64,000 bases of DNA. Source: Planctomycetota bacterium. GTDB taxonomy: Bacteria > Planctomycetota > UBA1135 > GCA-002686595. The position numbers were made by a program, and so were the translations under genes. The notes under the pieces are model-generated. The model was not told the origin of the DNA and ran no database searches. It saw only the letters and a list, made by a program, of their open reading frames with translations. The stretch lies in assembly GCA_012959785.1 (NCBI GenBank), contig DUCM01000017.1, positions 62,001 to 126,000 on the forward strand, given 5' to 3'. Below are positions 41,539 to 51,593 of the stretch, one piece after another (the first letter of the stretch is position 1; each line of letters starts with the position of its first letter).

Positions 41539-44500
41539 ATGAGTTTCCAAGGCGACGTGGGAGGCATTGGCCTCGCCGAACTTCTCCAGAGCCTTTCGCG
41601 CGGACGCCGCGAGGGGTTGCTGCGACTGCACACCAAGAGCGGCCTCGCCTGCAACCTGGGATTGGACTCGGGTGTGGTGGCCTTCCTGCCCGACACCGAC
41701 GAAGACTCGGTGCGCTGGAAGGACCGCGCCCGCCAGGCCTGGATCGATGACCGGGATTCCTGCGAGGAAGCCCTACGCATGTCGGAGATCGCCCGAGCCA
41801 GCCGCATCGACCGCCTGTACGACATCCTCGACAGCGAAGAAGTGCACTTCCGCTTCGAGTCGGAGGAGAGCGCACGAGCGGAGAGCAAGGCCGAAGCGGG
41901 CGACACCGCGCGCATGCCCGAGGTGCATTGCGAGGGCATGGCTGTGGAGTACCTGCTGCTCGAGTACGCCCGCATGGCCGACGAGGCCAGCTCGCAAGCG
42001 AACTTCGCCAATCTCAGCGCCTACACGATGCCGCGGCTCAAGAGTTGGGCCGTCGAGGGTGAAAAAGCGCCCAAGTTCCTGCAACAGTGCGACGGCGCTT
42101 CGACCCTGGCCGAGATCGCCGACCGCATGGGCTCGACCATGCGCCAGGCGCGGCTCTCCTTTCTCACACACCTGGGACGCGACGAGCTACGGCCGGCCCT
42201 CTCCCACGAAGTCCTCGTGGCCTTTCAGCGCGAACTGGCCCACGGTCATGTGCTGCGCGCCTCGGCACGACTGGTGAGCTGGATCGAAATCGCTCCCCCC
42301 GGCCCCATGGGCGAGGGCGACGCGGCTCTGCTCTTGGCGGAGTTCAAGGCCGACCGCATGTCGCCCCTGCTCAATCGCATGCCCACCCGGGCGGCACGCA
42401 CGCTCCTGCGGCGCATCGACCACGCCCAGGCTGACCCCGCGCAACAGGTCAAACACTGGCGCGAATTGCAGCGCCTCCGGCGCCACTCCCCCATCGTGGA
42501 ACTGCACCGCCTCAAGAGCGAGTTCCGCTCCGAGGCCGAACCTGAATTGCCCACCCTGCGCGAGTTGCTCGACGCCGCCCGGGACATGCGCGAGGGGGGC
42601 CACCCTGGACGGGCCGCGCCACTCTTGCACATGGCCGCCTCGCGTGAGCCGAACAAGGCCCACGCGCGCATGGAAATCGGCCTGGGTCTCTTGGCGGCGG
42701 GATTGGTAGAAGAGGGCGCAGCCTGGATCCTGGACGCGGCTCGCGAACAGATTGAAAACGGGACGGGGGAAAAGGTCACCAGTCACCTGCGCACCCTGGT
42801 CGAAGTGGCACCGGAAATCCGCGAAGCGCGCCGGCTGCTGAGCCGCCTGCGCAGTCGCTCCTTGCGCCGACAACTGATCCGCAAGAACTCCCTGGTGGGC
42901 ATCGCGGTGCTCTGCGCCATGGGCGCCGGCGCCTTCGTACGCGTCCACACCGTGCGCGAAACCGAAATGCAACTGGCGGAAATCGCAGCCCTGGTGCAGA
43001 CGCCCGCGCGGGCTTCGCTGCTGCTCGAAACACACTTCAGCGGCGACGAATCGCAAGCGGTTCAGGACTTGCGCGAGCGCGTTAAAGCCGGGCAGGAACT
43101 CCTCGACGCCGAAGCCCGCAACGCCTGGCAGCAAGAGTATCGCGAAGCCCAGGGCGAATGCTCCCTGGGCCGCGCCCAGGATGGTCTGCGACTCATCCTG
43201 GACCTGCCAGCGCCGCCGCGTTGCGTGACCCAGACGGAAGACTGGCCCCTGGTCAGCGACCTCCATGGAGGCCTGGCGGCCCGGCTCGAAGGAGAACTGA
43301 AGAGCTTTGGCGGCATCGAGGCCACGGCCTCCGAGAGCCTCGCTCGCGAAGAAGAACTGGCCCGGACCGTGGCAGCCCTGGAGCAGATCCTGGCCAACAC
43401 CGAAGGCCGCGACGACCTGCACGACCTTTCCGAACGACTGGCCGACATGGCCAGCACGCTGCGCACGCGCGTGCAGGATCGCGCCCGCGCACTCTCCCTA
43501 CGCAACTCCAAGGAAACCCTCGCTGCCCAGGACCTCTCCCTGGCCAGCGCCCGCGCCCGTGCCCAAGCCGGCGACCTGGAGAGGGCTCTGGAGGAGTACG
43601 AGCGCTTGCTAGCCAGCGACCCCTCGGGCCGCATCGGGGAACTTTTCGCCGAGGAGATCGCCGATGTCCAGCGGCGCTGGCAAGCCATCTCTGGCGCCCG
43701 CGCCCTGGCTCTTGAGGGCCGCCACCAGGAGGCCCTAGAAGTCCTCGAAGCCGAACTCGAAGAAGCGCGCGAACAGCCCCTACCCTGGCGCCTGACGAGC
43801 TTTCCGAGGGGTGCCTTGGTGGAACTTCCCGACGGCAGCCGGCGGGCCACGCCCTTCCTCCTGGAGAGTCGCTTCGGCGAGACTGTGAGCCTGCGCATCG
43901 AATGCGAGGGCTGCCTCTCTTTGGATTTCGAACTGGACGCCCCCGCGGACCAACACCTCTGGCTGTCGCGTACGCCCGAGCGCAGCTGGCCCGGCGAGGG
44001 ACGCATCGAGGCCTTACCAGTGGCTGTCGGTGAAGATCACATCGTCTGCGACCGCACCGGTGAGCTGGCGCGTTTGAGCGCCGAGGGCGAAGAACTCTGG
44101 AAGGTGGATATCGCTTCCCTGGGGGGCATCGCCCGGGCACCGGTGTTCCTGCCGCGGATGCCTGGACGCTTGTTGCTCGTCACCGAGGATGGCGAAGCCT
44201 GGGTCATCGACGCCGAGGACGGCGCCATCGACGGCCCGGTGAGTCTCGGCTCGGCGCCCCGCTCGGGGCCTGTGGCCACCGCGGATGGCGTGCAGGTCTT
44301 GACCCGCGAGGGCAAGCTCGCGACCTGGACCACGAGACTCAAGCCCAGCTTTTCCCCAGCCACTGCCGCCGACGGCGAAGCCCTACGCGGCAGCCAGTCG
44401 GGACTCGCGGCGCGCTACCGGTCGGGAGGCGTGGAAGGCGTCTTCGACTCACCCTGGAATGGATGGCGGGTGGAGTTTCTGCCCGAAGTCCTGCGCGTCT

Positions 44501-44646
44501 ACAAACAAGACGACCCCGCGGGCGGCTTCGCTGTGCTACGCCAAGCCGACTGGACCTTCCTGGCCTGGGAAGCGCCCCACGCACGGTTGCCCGAGGGGCG
44601 CCTTTGGATCTCCGGCGAGAACGGCCTCGCGGGCTACTTGCCCTGA
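41539..44646 (+). CDS. DUF4388 (PatA-like N-terminal) membrane protein with coiled-coil/TPR and propeller-like C-terminus
   Basis: 1035 residues from ATG 41539 (MSFQGDVGGIGLAELLQSLSRG), the normal beginning of the DUF4388/PatA-like domain; a TTG at 41488 would add 17 residues. The DUF4388 block covers about 1-110. About 120-430 are helical with TPR-like elements. One membrane helix follows (about 449-468, NSLVGIAVLCAMGAGAFV). About 480-780 are heptad-rich coiled coil (ELARTVAALEQILANTEG, DLERALEEYERLL). The last 200 residues look like PQQ-type propeller blades (HIVCDRTGELARLSAEGEELW). DUF4388 proteins are linked to regulatory output in development and gliding; here a transmembrane signalling scaffold is suggested. 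Function unknown. Confidence 0.8.
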   Translation: MSFQGDVGGIGLAELLQSLSRGRREGLLRLHTKSGLACNLGLDSGVVAFLPDTDEDSVRWKDRARQAWIDDRDSCEEALRMSEIARASRIDRLYDILDSEEVHFRFESEESARAESKAEAGDTARMPEVHCEGMAVEYLLLEYARMADEASSQANFANLSAYTMPRLKSWAVEGEKAPKFLQQCDGASTLAEIADRMGSTMRQARLSFLTHLGRDELRPALSHEVLVAFQRELAHGHVLRASARLVSWIEIAPPGPMGEGDAALLLAEFKADRMSPLLNRMPTRAARTLLRRIDHAQADPAQQVKHWRELQRLRRHSPIVELHRLKSEFRSEAEPELPTLRELLDAARDMREGGHPGRAAPLLHMAASREPNKAHARMEIGLGLLAAGLVEEGAAWILDAAREQIENGTGEKVTSHLRTLVEVAPEIREARRLLSRLRSRSLRRQLIRKNSLVGIAVLCAMGAGAFVRVHTVRETEMQLAEIAALVQTPARASLLLETHFSGDESQAVQDLRERVKAGQELLDAEARNAWQQEYREAQGECSLGRAQDGLRLILDLPAPPRCVTQTEDWPLVSDLHGGLAARLEGELKSFGGIEATASESLAREEELARTVAALEQILANTEGRDDLHDLSERLADMASTLRTRVQDRARALSLRNSKETLAAQDLSLASARARAQAGDLERALEEYERLLASDPSGRIGELFAEEIADVQRRWQAISGARALALEGRHQEALEVLEAELEEAREQPLPWRLTSFPRGALVELPDGSRRATPFLLESRFGETVSLRIECEGCLSLDFELDAPADQHLWLSRTPERSWPGEGRIEALPVAVGEDHIVCDRTGELARLSAEGEELWKVDIASLGGIARAPVFLPRMPGRLLLVTEDGEAWVIDAEDGAIDGPVSLGSAPRSGPVATADGVQVLTREGKLATWTTRLKPSFSPATAADGEALRGSQSGLAARYRSGGVEGVFDSPWNGWRVEFLPEVLRVYKQDDPAGGFAVLRQADWTFLAWEAPHARLPEGRLWISGENGLAGYLP

Positions 44647-44721
44647 CCCGGCCAGCAACCGACGCAAGAGAATCGTCGGGTTCGTGCAACGCTCGCAGGT
44701 CAGGTGGCTATCCTCTGGCCC

Positions 44722-45474
44722 ATGCGCTCGCTCCACGCCTGTTTGATCCTATTCTGCGCCGCCTGTGCAGGACCGGCCGCCGAAACGGATGGCCTGCCCG
44801 GGTCGGATCTCGGCGGCACACAAGAACCCTTCGCCCCGGCGCGGGCCTTGCGCGATGATTGGGCCAGGTCGAGCCCCTGGAGTTTTGAGCAGCGCCTGGC
44901 CGAGCTCGGCCTCGCGGCCTGGAACCCCGCAGCCATCACAACCCTCAAGACCGCTTTGGACGGCGGAGAGCTGAAAGCCGTGCGCGCCGCAGTGCTCCTT
45001 GCCCACGGCGCTGAAAACTCCCGCGAGACCCTGCTCTTGCGCCTGGAGTCGCGAGTTTTGAGCCCAGAGCGCGCGGGAGACGCAGGCGATGTGGTGGCGG
45101 CCGCGGCCCTGGCTCGCTGGGCAGACGAAAAGACCTCCCTGCGGCTCGCCGCCCTCGCCGTGGGCGAACGCCCACACCCCGACCTCGAAGTGCGCGTGGA
45201 GTGCGCCGCCGTGGCCCTCAATGGTCAGGCTGGCGAAGAAGCCTCAAGACTGGCGCGCTGGCTCGTGCGCGTGCTCCACGCCGGCACGCCGGCCGAGGCC
45301 GGTGATGCGCCCGATTGGACACCCACGACTTTCCTCGCCTGGGCCAAGGGGCGGGCAGCAGCCGCTCTTGCAGAGCGTGCCGGGATCCCCAATCGTTTTT
45401 GCGCCGACGGGTCCTTCGCCGAACAGCTCGAAGTGGCGCTTGAGTTTTCGCGCCGCCTGCACCTCGCGCCCTGA
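44722..45474 (+). CDS. hypothetical lipoprotein, helical repeat-like
   Basis: 250 residues from ATG 44722 (MRSLHACLILFCAACAGPAAET), giving a lipobox-like cysteine near residue 15. The remainder is helical and alanine/leucine-rich (LKTALDGGELKAVRAAVLLAHGAE, VVAAAALARWADEKTSLRLAALAV), suggesting HEAT-like repeats. No motif or known family. It follows the DUF4388 gene by 75 bp and is convergent with the hybrid kinase gene. A CCGACG/CGTCGG hairpin lies in the gap at 44659-44679. Confidence 0.65.
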   Translation: MRSLHACLILFCAACAGPAAETDGLPGSDLGGTQEPFAPARALRDDWARSSPWSFEQRLAELGLAAWNPAAITTLKTALDGGELKAVRAAVLLAHGAENSRETLLLRLESRVLSPERAGDAGDVVAAAALARWADEKTSLRLAALAVGERPHPDLEVRVECAAVALNGQAGEEASRLARWLVRVLHAGTPAEAGDAPDWTPTTFLAWAKGRAAAALAERAGIPNRFCADGSFAEQLEVALEFSRRLHLAP

Positions 45475-45507
45475 GTGCGCTCGCGGCCGCAACCGGACTC
45501 CCGCGCC

Positions 45508-48500
45508 TCAGGCCTCGGGGTCGAGAGTTGCCGCGCCCTCCTTTGGACCCCGGGCTTTGGCTTCCTCGACGGCCACGCGTATCGCCTGGGCTAACTCCAC
45601 CATGGTGAAGGGCTTTTGCAGGATGGTCAGCTCAGGGTAATCTTCGGTGGCATCGAGAAACCCGCTCATGAGCAGCACGGCCAGCAGAGGCCGAAGCTCG
45701 CGGGCTCTTTCAGCCAGTTGCGGGCCGGAGATTGTGGGCATCGACTTATCGGTGAGCAGGAGATCGAAGCAGTCGCCAGCGGACTGCAACTCCGCCAAAG
45801 CCTCCTCGCCGGTGGCAGACATATGCACCCTGTGCCCCATGCTGGTGAGCTGCGTGCTCACCGTGAGACGCACGGGTTCCTTGTCATCCACGAGCAAGAT
45901 GTGGAGTGCGCCCATGGCTGCGCCCCCATGATCAGCCTCACCAGAGGCCTGCGCGGGTGCCTTGCCGGCGCGGGGGTCCCGTCCGCTGCGAGCGTCACTC
46001 GCAACGGGTGCCGCGGCTGCGACCGTGTCCAGGGCCGGCAACAGGATCACGAACGACGTGCCTTCTTCCGGCTGGCTGGTCACCTCGATCTGGCCTCCGC
46101 TCTGGCCCACGATGCCGTGAATCTCCGCGAGGCCCATGCCTGTGCCGTTGCGCTTGGTGCTGAAGAAGGGCTCGAAGATCCGCATGCGCGTCTCCTCATC
46201 CAGGCCGACTCCCGTATCCGTTACCTCCAGGGAAATCTGCGGGCCGCTGTTCGCATTGACCCCCGCGCCCGCTGGGATGCGGCGCGTGCGCAGGGTTAGT
46301 TGGCCGCCATCCGGCATGGCGTCGCGGGCATTCAAAGCCAGGTACAGAAGCACGGTCTCGATCTGGCTCTTGTCGGCGTGAATGCTGCCAGCCAGGGGAT
46401 CGAGGTCGCAAATGATCTCGATGTTGCGGTCGAGCAGGCGCCGCAGCAGGCTGCTGAAGTCCGACACCACACTGGAGAGATCCATATCCTCGGAGTCCAA
46501 CCGCTGCTGACGGCTGAAGGTCAAAAGTTGGCGCACGAGCTTCGCACCGCGGGAACTGGCCTCGGTGATGCCACCCACATGCCGACGGATCGCCTGGTTT
46601 TCGGGCTCCTCGTAGGTCACGAGTTCGCTGAAGCCCATGATGGCCGCCAGAAGGTTGTTGAAGTCGTGGGCGACGCCACTGGCCAGTTCCCCCACGGCTC
46701 GCAGTTTCTGGGACTCGCGCAGACTCTCCTCCAAGCGGATATTCCTGCTGATGTCGCTGACCACCACATGAAGCACGCGCTGGCCACGGAGCATGTACTG
46801 ACAGAGGCGCAACTCCAGCTTGGCTTCGCCATCCTTCAAGGTGGCGCGAGTGCGCAGCACGATTTCGCCCCCCGAGTCCTCAAGGCGCGCAGCGGAGGAG
46901 GCCAGGAAGGCGCTGGAAACGCCGGTCAATTCGGAGAGAGCTCGACCCTCGATCTCAGCCGGCGACCGCTTGAAGTAATCGCAGGCCGCGGGGTTGGCCT
47001 CCTGGATGGCCCAGTTGCAGGTGTCGAGGACGAGTTGCACCGTGGAGGTGCGGGTAAAGATCTCCTGGTAGCGCTGCTCGCTCTCCTCCAGGGCTTGCGC
47101 ACTCTCATCAGCCAGGGCGCCCAGACTCCTACTCTTGCGCCGCGACCTGATCAGGGTGCGGCTCAAGATGAGCGGCAAGCTGCCAGCCAAGAGAGCCAGC
47201 CCAAAAAACCAGGGCTGCTGGTAGAACGGGCTGGCGATGATCACCCGGCTGGAAAAATACGAGGGTCCGAAGGTGCCGCGGGACCGGCGGGCCTGCAACT
47301 CCAACTGATAGCTACCGGGGGGCAAGTTGGTGTAGTGCACGCTGCGCGTACCCTGGGAGAGCTCGGGAGCCCACGCGCTCTCGTAGCCGAGCAGGCGTGC
47401 CCGCAACCGGGCGCCGTCCTGTGCGAAGTAAATCAAGCGTGCGTCGAACTCGATGTCGCTGTGGGCCGGCAAGTGGCGCTCGTGGAAGACCTCGCCCGCG
47501 CTGCGCATCGTGACCGCCTGCACCACCAAATCCACGGGCTCAGAGTCGGCCCTTTCCGAGTAGCGCGAAAGGCCGCGATCGGTGCCGAACCAGATCTGGC
47601 CCTGGCTATCCTGCAACACGGCGGCGCGGTTGGTTTCCTGGCCGGCGAGGCCTTGGGTGACTCCGTAGTGACGCCGCTCGCCTCCCTCCCAACGCTCCAC
47701 TCCACGACTGGTGCCCGCCCACAAACGGCCCGCGTCATCCTCGAGCAGGGAATAGACCGGGCGGGTGAGGTCGCGGGCCTCGGGCGCTCGCACGAGGCCC
47801 GCCGCAGCTAGCTCGAAGAGTCCTGAGCGCGTGGCCACGAGGACACGCCCGGAAGCCAGCTCGAGGATCGAGTAGATGCTATTGGCTCCCTCGCTTTCGG
47901 CGCTCGAAAATGACTCGGGGGTAGCCGCCAGGCCGCCCGGCTCGGAGCGCAGACGCCAGAGGCCCGAGATGGTGGTACCGATGTAGAGGTCACCGCTAGG
48001 TGCCTGGTAGAGCCGGCGCACGGGTTCGTCCTGGAGCCAAGGAAGCGCAACGGGGGTGCCCGGGGTCGGGTCCTCGGATGGATCCGCGACGAGTTGGTAG
48101 AGGCCCCGGCTGGTCGCCACCCAGACCTGGCCCTGGCGATCTTCGAGCACCGAATTGCACTCCAAACCGGCATCTCTGCCAAACCAATCGAGCTTGCCCT
48201 GAGGGCCCAAGCGTGCAGCGCCCAGAGACGCAGCGGCGATCCAAAGAGTGCCCTCCTGGCTGCTCGGCTGTATGTCGAGCACGCGCACAAGGCGCGGGGA
48301 TAGTCCCTTTGGCATGTCGAATGGCAGCACCTGCCCGTGCTCGCCATCAAAATAGGCCAGGCCGCGCAATTGCCCCAGAATCAACTCGCCAGGGGTCAGC
48401 TCGAAGATGGCTGTGACCTCATCATCGAGCAGTTCCTGGCGCAGATCAAAGCTCTCGAAGACCTGGCGCGGCACGCGGGTCACGCCGCGAGTGGTGGCGA

Positions 48501-49494
48501 TCCAGAGGTTGCCGGCGAGGTCGAACAACATGTCGCTGGCGCCCTCGGCCACGAGTCCTGCCTCCATCCCGAGATGGTGCAGCGCTTTGGCCCCGGGGCT
48601 ATAGTGCCCCACCTGGGACCAGCTGCCGAGATAGACGCCGCCCTGGCCGTCGCTCTCGAGCAGAACGCGGGCCAGGGCATTGCGGTACGGCGCTGCGAAC
48701 CCTCGCAGGGCAAACTGGAACTCGCCTGCTTCGATGAAACCCAACCACTCTTCAGCCAGCACCCAGAGCTTGCGCTGCCTGGCGGTCCCCGCTTCGAAGC
48801 GGACCGCCAGCAGATTTCCGGCTGGCAGGGCGGCGGCTGTCCAGGCGTTGGACGCGGCTGGCACCAACTCGCCGGCGCCCGAGAAACCAAATGAGCGCAG
48901 CCCTTGCGCGGTCAATACCATGAGCATCGATTCGTGTACTTCGAGGTCCACGACCCGCTCCAGCGGAGTGCCATCGGGCTCTTCCAAGAAACGCCAGCTG
49001 CCCGCGGCTTCGATCAAGGAAACGCGGCCCGATGAGGATAAGAGGGCCGCGGTGGTCTCGTCGCCATGGGCCAGGAGTTCGAGGCCCCACGGCGCTCCCT
49101 CAAGGCCCTCGAGTGCTGCGCCTTCAGCCAACACCAACTGCCATTCGCCTGCCTCGAGAACAGCGAGACCCTCCTCCACATCGTTGCCAGCCACCCACAA
49201 CCGACCCGCGTCATCGAACTGGATTTCCTGGCAACCGTAGTGCAGGGGTAGTCCCTCCAGCGGCGTCTGCTCTTCCCACAGAACTCCATCGAAGAGCGCC
49301 ACGCCAGCGCGAGTGGCGAAGGCCAGGCGACCATCCTTGGCGAGGGCCAAGGCACCCACCGAAGTGCTCGGCAGGCCGTCGAGTTCGGTGTAGGTCTGGG
49401 TGCGCAGGTTTTGCGCCAGGGCTCCGGTGAAGCACAGGCTGCCCTGCAAGAGCACGGCGGCCGCGAGCGCGCGCGAGGAAGGAAATTTTCTCAT
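45508..49494 (-). CDS. hybrid sensor histidine kinase with N-terminal two-component-regulator propeller
   Basis: 1328 residues from ATG 49494 (signal peptide MRKFPSSRALAAAVLLQGSL). Periplasmic about 30-690: Reg_prop propeller repeats (YTELDGLPSTSVGALALAKDGRLAFATRAG, LLEDDAGRLWAGTSRGVERW); 690-760 Y_Y_Y domain; membrane helix about 765-785; PAS about 800-910; dimerization and H-box GELASGVAHDFNNLLAAIMG (about 939-958, His phosphorylated); HATPase with N-box LALNARDAM and G-boxes DTGVGLDEE, GTGMGLAEI; C-terminal receiver with LLLTDKSMP, Asp phosphoacceptor about 1248. Typical of Bacteroidetes/Planctomycetes polysaccharide-sensing hybrids, but no DNA-binding domain is fused, so a separate output is required. 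Ligand unknown. Confidence 0.95.
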   Translation of the reverse strand: MRKFPSSRALAAAVLLQGSLCFTGALAQNLRTQTYTELDGLPSTSVGALALAKDGRLAFATRAGVALFDGVLWEEQTPLEGLPLHYGCQEIQFDDAGRLWVAGNDVEEGLAVLEAGEWQLVLAEGAALEGLEGAPWGLELLAHGDETTAALLSSSGRVSLIEAAGSWRFLEEPDGTPLERVVDLEVHESMLMVLTAQGLRSFGFSGAGELVPAASNAWTAAALPAGNLLAVRFEAGTARQRKLWVLAEEWLGFIEAGEFQFALRGFAAPYRNALARVLLESDGQGGVYLGSWSQVGHYSPGAKALHHLGMEAGLVAEGASDMLFDLAGNLWIATTRGVTRVPRQVFESFDLRQELLDDEVTAIFELTPGELILGQLRGLAYFDGEHGQVLPFDMPKGLSPRLVRVLDIQPSSQEGTLWIAAASLGAARLGPQGKLDWFGRDAGLECNSVLEDRQGQVWVATSRGLYQLVADPSEDPTPGTPVALPWLQDEPVRRLYQAPSGDLYIGTTISGLWRLRSEPGGLAATPESFSSAESEGANSIYSILELASGRVLVATRSGLFELAAAGLVRAPEARDLTRPVYSLLEDDAGRLWAGTSRGVERWEGGERRHYGVTQGLAGQETNRAAVLQDSQGQIWFGTDRGLSRYSERADSEPVDLVVQAVTMRSAGEVFHERHLPAHSDIEFDARLIYFAQDGARLRARLLGYESAWAPELSQGTRSVHYTNLPPGSYQLELQARRSRGTFGPSYFSSRVIIASPFYQQPWFFGLALLAGSLPLILSRTLIRSRRKSRSLGALADESAQALEESEQRYQEIFTRTSTVQLVLDTCNWAIQEANPAACDYFKRSPAEIEGRALSELTGVSSAFLASSAARLEDSGGEIVLRTRATLKDGEAKLELRLCQYMLRGQRVLHVVVSDISRNIRLEESLRESQKLRAVGELASGVAHDFNNLLAAIMGFSELVTYEEPENQAIRRHVGGITEASSRGAKLVRQLLTFSRQQRLDSEDMDLSSVVSDFSSLLRRLLDRNIEIICDLDPLAGSIHADKSQIETVLLYLALNARDAMPDGGQLTLRTRRIPAGAGVNANSGPQISLEVTDTGVGLDEETRMRIFEPFFSTKRNGTGMGLAEIHGIVGQSGGQIEVTSQPEEGTSFVILLPALDTVAAAAPVASDARSGRDPRAGKAPAQASGEADHGGAAMGALHILLVDDKEPVRLTVSTQLTSMGHRVHMSATGEEALAELQSAGDCFDLLLTDKSMPTISGPQLAERARELRPLLAVLLMSGFLDATEDYPELTILQKPFTMVELAQAIRVAVEEAKARGPKEGAATLDPEA

Positions 49495-49556
49495 GCGGAT
49501 CCCGTGGGAGCGCGTCAAACGCCTCGACAGGTGTGTGTCCAGTCTAGCACGGACCC

Positions 49557-50855
49557 TCAGGGTTCGAGGCGCGCAATCGTGCGCGGGAAGGGGATGCACT
49601 CGCGCACATGCTCCACGCCCGCAATCCAGCCCACAAAGCGCTCGAGGCCCAGGCCAAAGCCGGCGTGGGGCACCGAGCCAAAGCGCCGCAAGTCGAGGTA
49701 CCACTCGAAGGCTTCGCGGGGCAACTCGTGGATTCGAATGCGCTCCTCGAGCACCTCGATGTCCTCCTCGCGCTGGCTGCCCCCGATGATCTCGCCCACA
49801 CCCTCGGGACCCAAAATATCCACGCACAGGACACGATCCTCATTGGAGGGATCGCGCTTCATGTAGAAGGCCTTCACCTCCTTGGGGTAGTGGGTGATTA
49901 TCACCGGCCGAGTGTGCATCTCCGACAGGATCGTCTCGTCGGGAGCGCCGAAGTCCTCGCCGGGGGTGAACTCCGAGTCGGGATGGGCGACGAGGACCGC
50001 GGCAGCCTCGTCGTAGGTCATGCGCGGGAAGGGCGCCTGGATGCACTCCAGTTTGGATCGGTCCCGTTCGAGGTCTTCAAGTTCCCCCGAGCAGTGCTCC
50101 AGCACATGGCTGATCACATACACGATCATGTCCTCGGCCAACTGGCAGACATCCTCGAGGTCGGCGAAGGCCACCTCGGGTTCGAGCATCCAGAACTCGG
50201 TCAGGTGCCTGCGGGTCTTGGACTTTTCGGCACGGAAGGTGGGCCCGAAAGTGAAGACCCGGCCGAGGGCCATAGCCGAAGCCTCGGCGTACAACTGTCC
50301 CGATTGGGTCAGGTAGGCCTTGCGATCGAAGTAAGGCACTTCGAACAGTTCGCTGGTTCCCTCGCAAGCGTTCGGAGTGAACATGGGCGAGTCCATATTG
50401 ACGAAATCGCGTTCGTGGAAAAAACAGCGCAGGGAAAAGGCCACGGCGTCGCGTACGCGCATGATAGCTGACTGGCGTTTGGAACGCAGCCACAGGTGGC
50501 GCTTGGAGAGCAGGTAGTCCACGCCGTGGTCCTTGGGGGTGATCGGGTAGCCATCCACCGCCTGCAGGATGAGCACCGCGCTTACGCCGAGTTCATAACC
50601 TCCCGGAGCGCGATCATCGGCCTTGACCTCGCCGGTGATTTCCAGGCTCGACTCCTGGCCGAGGTGGGAGATGGCCTCGAAGGTCTCCTCGGTCACATTC
50701 TTCTTGAACACGACACATTGGGCGATGCCGCTGCCGTCGCGCAGTTGCAGGAAGTGCAGTTTGCCCTTGGAGCTCTTGTTGTAGAGCCAGCCCTTGAGGG
50801 TCACGGTCTGGCCGACATGCTCGCAGAGACGCTTGATCGTGGAAACAGAGGTCAT
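49557..50855 (-). CDS. asnS: asparaginyl-tRNA synthetase
   Basis: 432-residue class IIb synthetase charging tRNA-Asn. An N-terminal OB-fold anticodon-binding domain (about 1-105, TLKGWLYNKSSKGKLHFLQLRDGSG) is followed by the catalytic core: motif 1-2 region FTFGPTFRAEKSKTRRHLTEFW and motif 3 GFGLGLERFVGWIAG. The asparagine-type loop YFDRKAYLTQSGQLYAEA favours AsnRS over AspRS, as do its length and lack of the long bacterial AspRS insertion. Its stop is 62 bp from the hybrid-kinase start, both on the minus strand. The presence of asnS means direct asparaginylation rather than only the transamidation route. Confidence 0.96.
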   Translation of the reverse strand: MTSVSTIKRLCEHVGQTVTLKGWLYNKSSKGKLHFLQLRDGSGIAQCVVFKKNVTEETFEAISHLGQESSLEITGEVKADDRAPGGYELGVSAVLILQAVDGYPITPKDHGVDYLLSKRHLWLRSKRQSAIMRVRDAVAFSLRCFFHERDFVNMDSPMFTPNACEGTSELFEVPYFDRKAYLTQSGQLYAEASAMALGRVFTFGPTFRAEKSKTRRHLTEFWMLEPEVAFADLEDVCQLAEDMIVYVISHVLEHCSGELEDLERDRSKLECIQAPFPRMTYDEAAAVLVAHPDSEFTPGEDFGAPDETILSEMHTRPVIITHYPKEVKAFYMKRDPSNEDRVLCVDILGPEGVGEIIGGSQREEDIEVLEERIRIHELPREAFEWYLDLRRFGSVPHAGFGLGLERFVGWIAGVEHVRECIPFPRTIARLEP

Positions 50856-50919
50856 GAAAGAAAACTAAAGGCGTTGGAAGGGAATGAAAGCAGGGCTGAA
50901 AGTGTAAGCAGAACAGCAC

Positions 50920-51462
50920 TCAAGGGAACATGGCGTGGGCACTCTTCAGCTCGACGGCCACGATGCTGCCAGCGCGGATGGCCACGCGGCCCTTGCAAAC
51001 GGCACCGGCGCGGCGTGCTTCCACGAGCAGCTCGCCCTCTCTGGAGGGAGCGCTCAAGGCATCGATTTCCTCGATCGTTGTCAGGATCTGAATGCGTTCG
51101 TAGCCCATGGCGAGCAGGCGATTCATGACGCGCTCGGAGAGGCCGCTGCCGGCGCTGCGCCGGGGATCGCCGGCGGCGGGCTCGGGAGTCTCACCGCTGG
51201 CCGAATGGTGGGAGGTTTCGGCAATTTGCAGCAAGCGTTCCTCGAGCCGTTTGTGCCCCTCGCGGATGTCGATCAGAACATGCTCGAGACGGCGCAAATC
51301 GAGCTCACTGCCCGAGGCTGCCAGGCTGGCAATTTGGCTCTGGATCTCCGCCAGGCCATCGAGGCGCGCGAGGACTTTGTCGAGCACGCGCTGGCGGCTG
51401 GAAAGGGACCAGAGGAAACCGCAGATGATGGCCAGGAAGAGCAGTTGAAGGGTCTCGGTCAT
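50920..51462 (-). CDS. hypothetical membrane-anchored coiled-coil protein
   Basis: 180 residues. N-terminal membrane helix (MTETLQLLFLAIICGFLWSL) then a coiled-coil segment (about 25-85, LARLDGLAEIQSQIASL, RLEHVLIDIREGHKRLEERLLQI), then a compact globular end (GLSERVMNRLLAMGYERIQILTTIEEIDAL, GAVCKGRVAIRAGSIVAVELK). No family recognised. It sits 64 bp upstream of asnS in the same direction and may share its promoter, and is divergent from the antiporter gene. Function unknown. Confidence 0.7.
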   Translation of the reverse strand: MTETLQLLFLAIICGFLWSLSSRQRVLDKVLARLDGLAEIQSQIASLAASGSELDLRRLEHVLIDIREGHKRLEERLLQIAETSHHSASGETPEPAAGDPRRSAGSGLSERVMNRLLAMGYERIQILTTIEEIDALSAPSREGELLVEARRAGAVCKGRVAIRAGSIVAVELKSAHAMFP

Positions 51463-51593
51463 TGTGATTCGCGGGGAGTTCTGCCCGGGGAGGCGGGAGC
51501 GGGGGCGCGCGGGGCTCTGGAAGAATGTAGCATCCTGAGCGCGCGGGAGGCTCAGCTGCCCCGCACCTCCCGAGTCAGCCTGTCAGCCTCTCC

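Noticed and set aside
42187..43422. 411-aa minus-strand ORF antisense to the DUF4388 gene
   Set aside because: High-GC shadow; the plus-strand frame continues with coiled-coil and membrane helix signals.
44659..44679. Terminator after the DUF4388 gene
   Set aside because: The stem is only 6 bp with a 9-base loop and no T-run; too weak to call as a terminator.
46300..47811. 503-aa plus-strand ORF antisense to the hybrid kinase
   Set aside because: It overlaps the kinase PAS/HATPase coding sequence and has no own motifs.
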